A DNA stretch of 6,034 nucleotides from Eubacteriales Family XIII. Incertae Sedis bacterium (lineage in GTDB: Bacteria; Bacillota; Clostridia; Peptostreptococcales; Anaerovoracaceae): positions 1 to 6,034 of the forward strand of contig JAISTF010000065.1 in assembly GCA_031272745.1 (NCBI GenBank), read 5' to 3'. Position numbers and translations under genes: made by a program. The notes beneath the pieces were generated by a model that had not been told where the DNA came from, made no database searches, and saw only the letters and a program-made list of their open reading frames with translations. Positions 5,808 to 6,034 of this stretch are shown piece after piece (the stretch's first letter is position 1; every line of letters starts with the position of its first letter).

Positions 5808-5842
5808 CTTACCACCTTCTCTTTCCCTTTCTTCGCCTGCAT
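5804..5842 (-). CDS. possible 12-residue leader peptide coupled to the membrane-protein gene
   Basis: Reading the minus strand, ATG (5842-5840) inside repeat copy 2 opens a 12-codon frame (MQAKKGKEKVVR) that stops at TGA 5806-5804, forming a GTGA overlap with the start of the membrane-protein gene. A strong Shine-Dalgarno GAAGGAG (complement of 5850-5856) lies 7 bases before the ATG, and it is part of the hairpin CGCTC-GAAG-GAGCG. The first few codons come from the repeat, the rest from unique sequence. It may be a real leader or simply the place where the repeat's start codon runs out. Confidence 0.35.
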   Translation of the reverse strand: MQAKKGKEKVVR

Positions 5843-5928
5843 TCGGCCGCTCCTTCGAGCGTGCTATTTCCTACGAGATATATATCGGGCGAAAGACCAT
5901 CCAAGTAAAAAAATTCACCCGTCTTGCT
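5829..5928. repeat. 100-bp direct repeat, copy 2
   Basis: It is 99 of 100 bases identical to 5240-5339 and in the same orientation, offset by 589 bp. The single difference (G at 5887 for A) changes a T-A pair in the outer stem into a G-U pair in RNA of the same sense, so the fold is kept. Read on the minus strand it lies directly upstream of the small membrane-protein gene. Its right end abuts the short hydrophobic reading frame that follows. Confidence 0.95.
5877..5904 (-). promoter_or_regulatory. promoter-like pair in repeat copy 2, reading toward the membrane-protein gene
   Basis: On the minus strand, TTGGAT (complement of 5899-5904) is followed after 16 bases by TATATC (complement of 5877-5882), within a run of alternating T and A. 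Each hexamer matches its consensus at 4 of 6 positions. The Shine-Dalgarno at 5850-5856 lies about 20 bases downstream, a normal promoter-to-RBS distance. The same pair exists in copy 1, where it would point antisense into ureD. Confidence 0.3.
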
Positions 5929-6028
5929 GCTTGTCGGCGTTGTGCTGCAGGCAGCGGATATGATCCTCAAGGTACTAGCCCTGATTCGCAGGAAGAAGGA
6001 CGAGCAAAGCAGAAACCACCCGCATTAG
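5924..6028 (+). pseudogene. possible remnant of a small hydrophobic-basic (type I toxin-like) peptide gene
   Basis: An open frame ending at TAG 6026-6028 reads LLLVGVVLQAADMILKVLAL and then a basic tail RRKKDEQSRNHPH. Possible starts are TTG 5924, GTG 5942 or ATG 5960 (34, 28 or 22 residues), and none has a convincing ribosome binding site. A short hydrophobic helix, a charged tail and a last few codons lying inside a terminator stem are the layout of Firmicute holin-like and Fst-type type I toxins. The upstream end coincides with the end of repeat copy 2, so the original start may have been displaced. No antisense RNA can be demonstrated from sequence alone. It could equally be chance. Confidence 0.25.
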
Positions 6029-6034
6029 GGTGGT
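6015..6034 (+). terminator. probable intrinsic terminator stem, cut by the window end
   Basis: A perfect 7-bp inverted repeat, ACCACCC (6015-6021) and GGGTGGT (6028-6034), encloses a 6-base loop. It is preceded by AGAA, which would pair with a TTCT-type tract just beyond the window if this is an intrinsic and possibly bidirectional terminator. The stem overlaps the stop of the short hydrophobic frame. Confidence 0.5.

Noticed and set aside
5240..5928. Two direct repeats as a CRISPR array or phage attachment sites
   Set aside because: There are only two units, 100 bp long and 489 bp apart, which does not fit CRISPR. No integrase or tRNA gene is present to support attachment sites.

Overview
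The window holds a complete, single-strand urease operon from a GC-rich bacterium, preceded by the 3' end of an iron-dependent alcohol dehydrogenase gene. It is followed by a visibly AT-richer patchwork of repeats, a small membrane-protein gene and a toxin-like peptide remnant. The separate ureA, ureB and ureC genes, the fermentation-type Fe-ADH neighbour and the strong AGGAGG-type ribosome binding sites suggest an anaerobic fermenter, possibly a high-GC Firmicute or Negativicute. That assignment is inference and is weak.

Layout: 1-372 is the C-terminal third of an Fe-ADH. At 421-5319 lie ureA, ureB, ureC, ureF, ureG and ureD, closely packed and all on +. UreA, UreB and UreC form the nickel enzyme that hydrolyses urea to ammonia and carbamate. 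UreD, UreF and UreG form the GTP-dependent nickel-insertion complex. No ureE (nickel metallochaperone) is present at its common place between ureC and ureF, nor elsewhere in the window. A REP-like nested palindrome sits between ureG and ureD.

The urease is not a textbook copy. The nickel ligands of UreC are intact, but the flap cysteine is Ala, the alanine after the metal-binding Asp motif is Gly, and the loop that normally carries another active-site alanine is three residues shorter and rewritten. UreD carries a His-rich insertion in a loop, which is suggestive given the missing ureE.

From about 5240 onward the sequence changes character. A 100-bp direct repeat (5240-5339 and 5829-5928, 99 of 100 identical) brackets about 490 bp. 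The first copy begins inside ureD and encodes its last 26 residues and stop codon. Between the copies are a 192-bp segment bounded by 29-bp imperfect inverted repeats and a minus-strand gene for a small single-pass membrane protein. Read on the minus strand, the repeat contains a promoter-like pair, a Shine-Dalgarno site inside a small hairpin and an ATG. In copy 2 this ATG opens a 12-codon leader whose stop overlaps the start of the membrane gene. After copy 2 comes a short hydrophobic-basic reading frame that runs into a perfect hairpin, probably a terminator, cut by the window edge.
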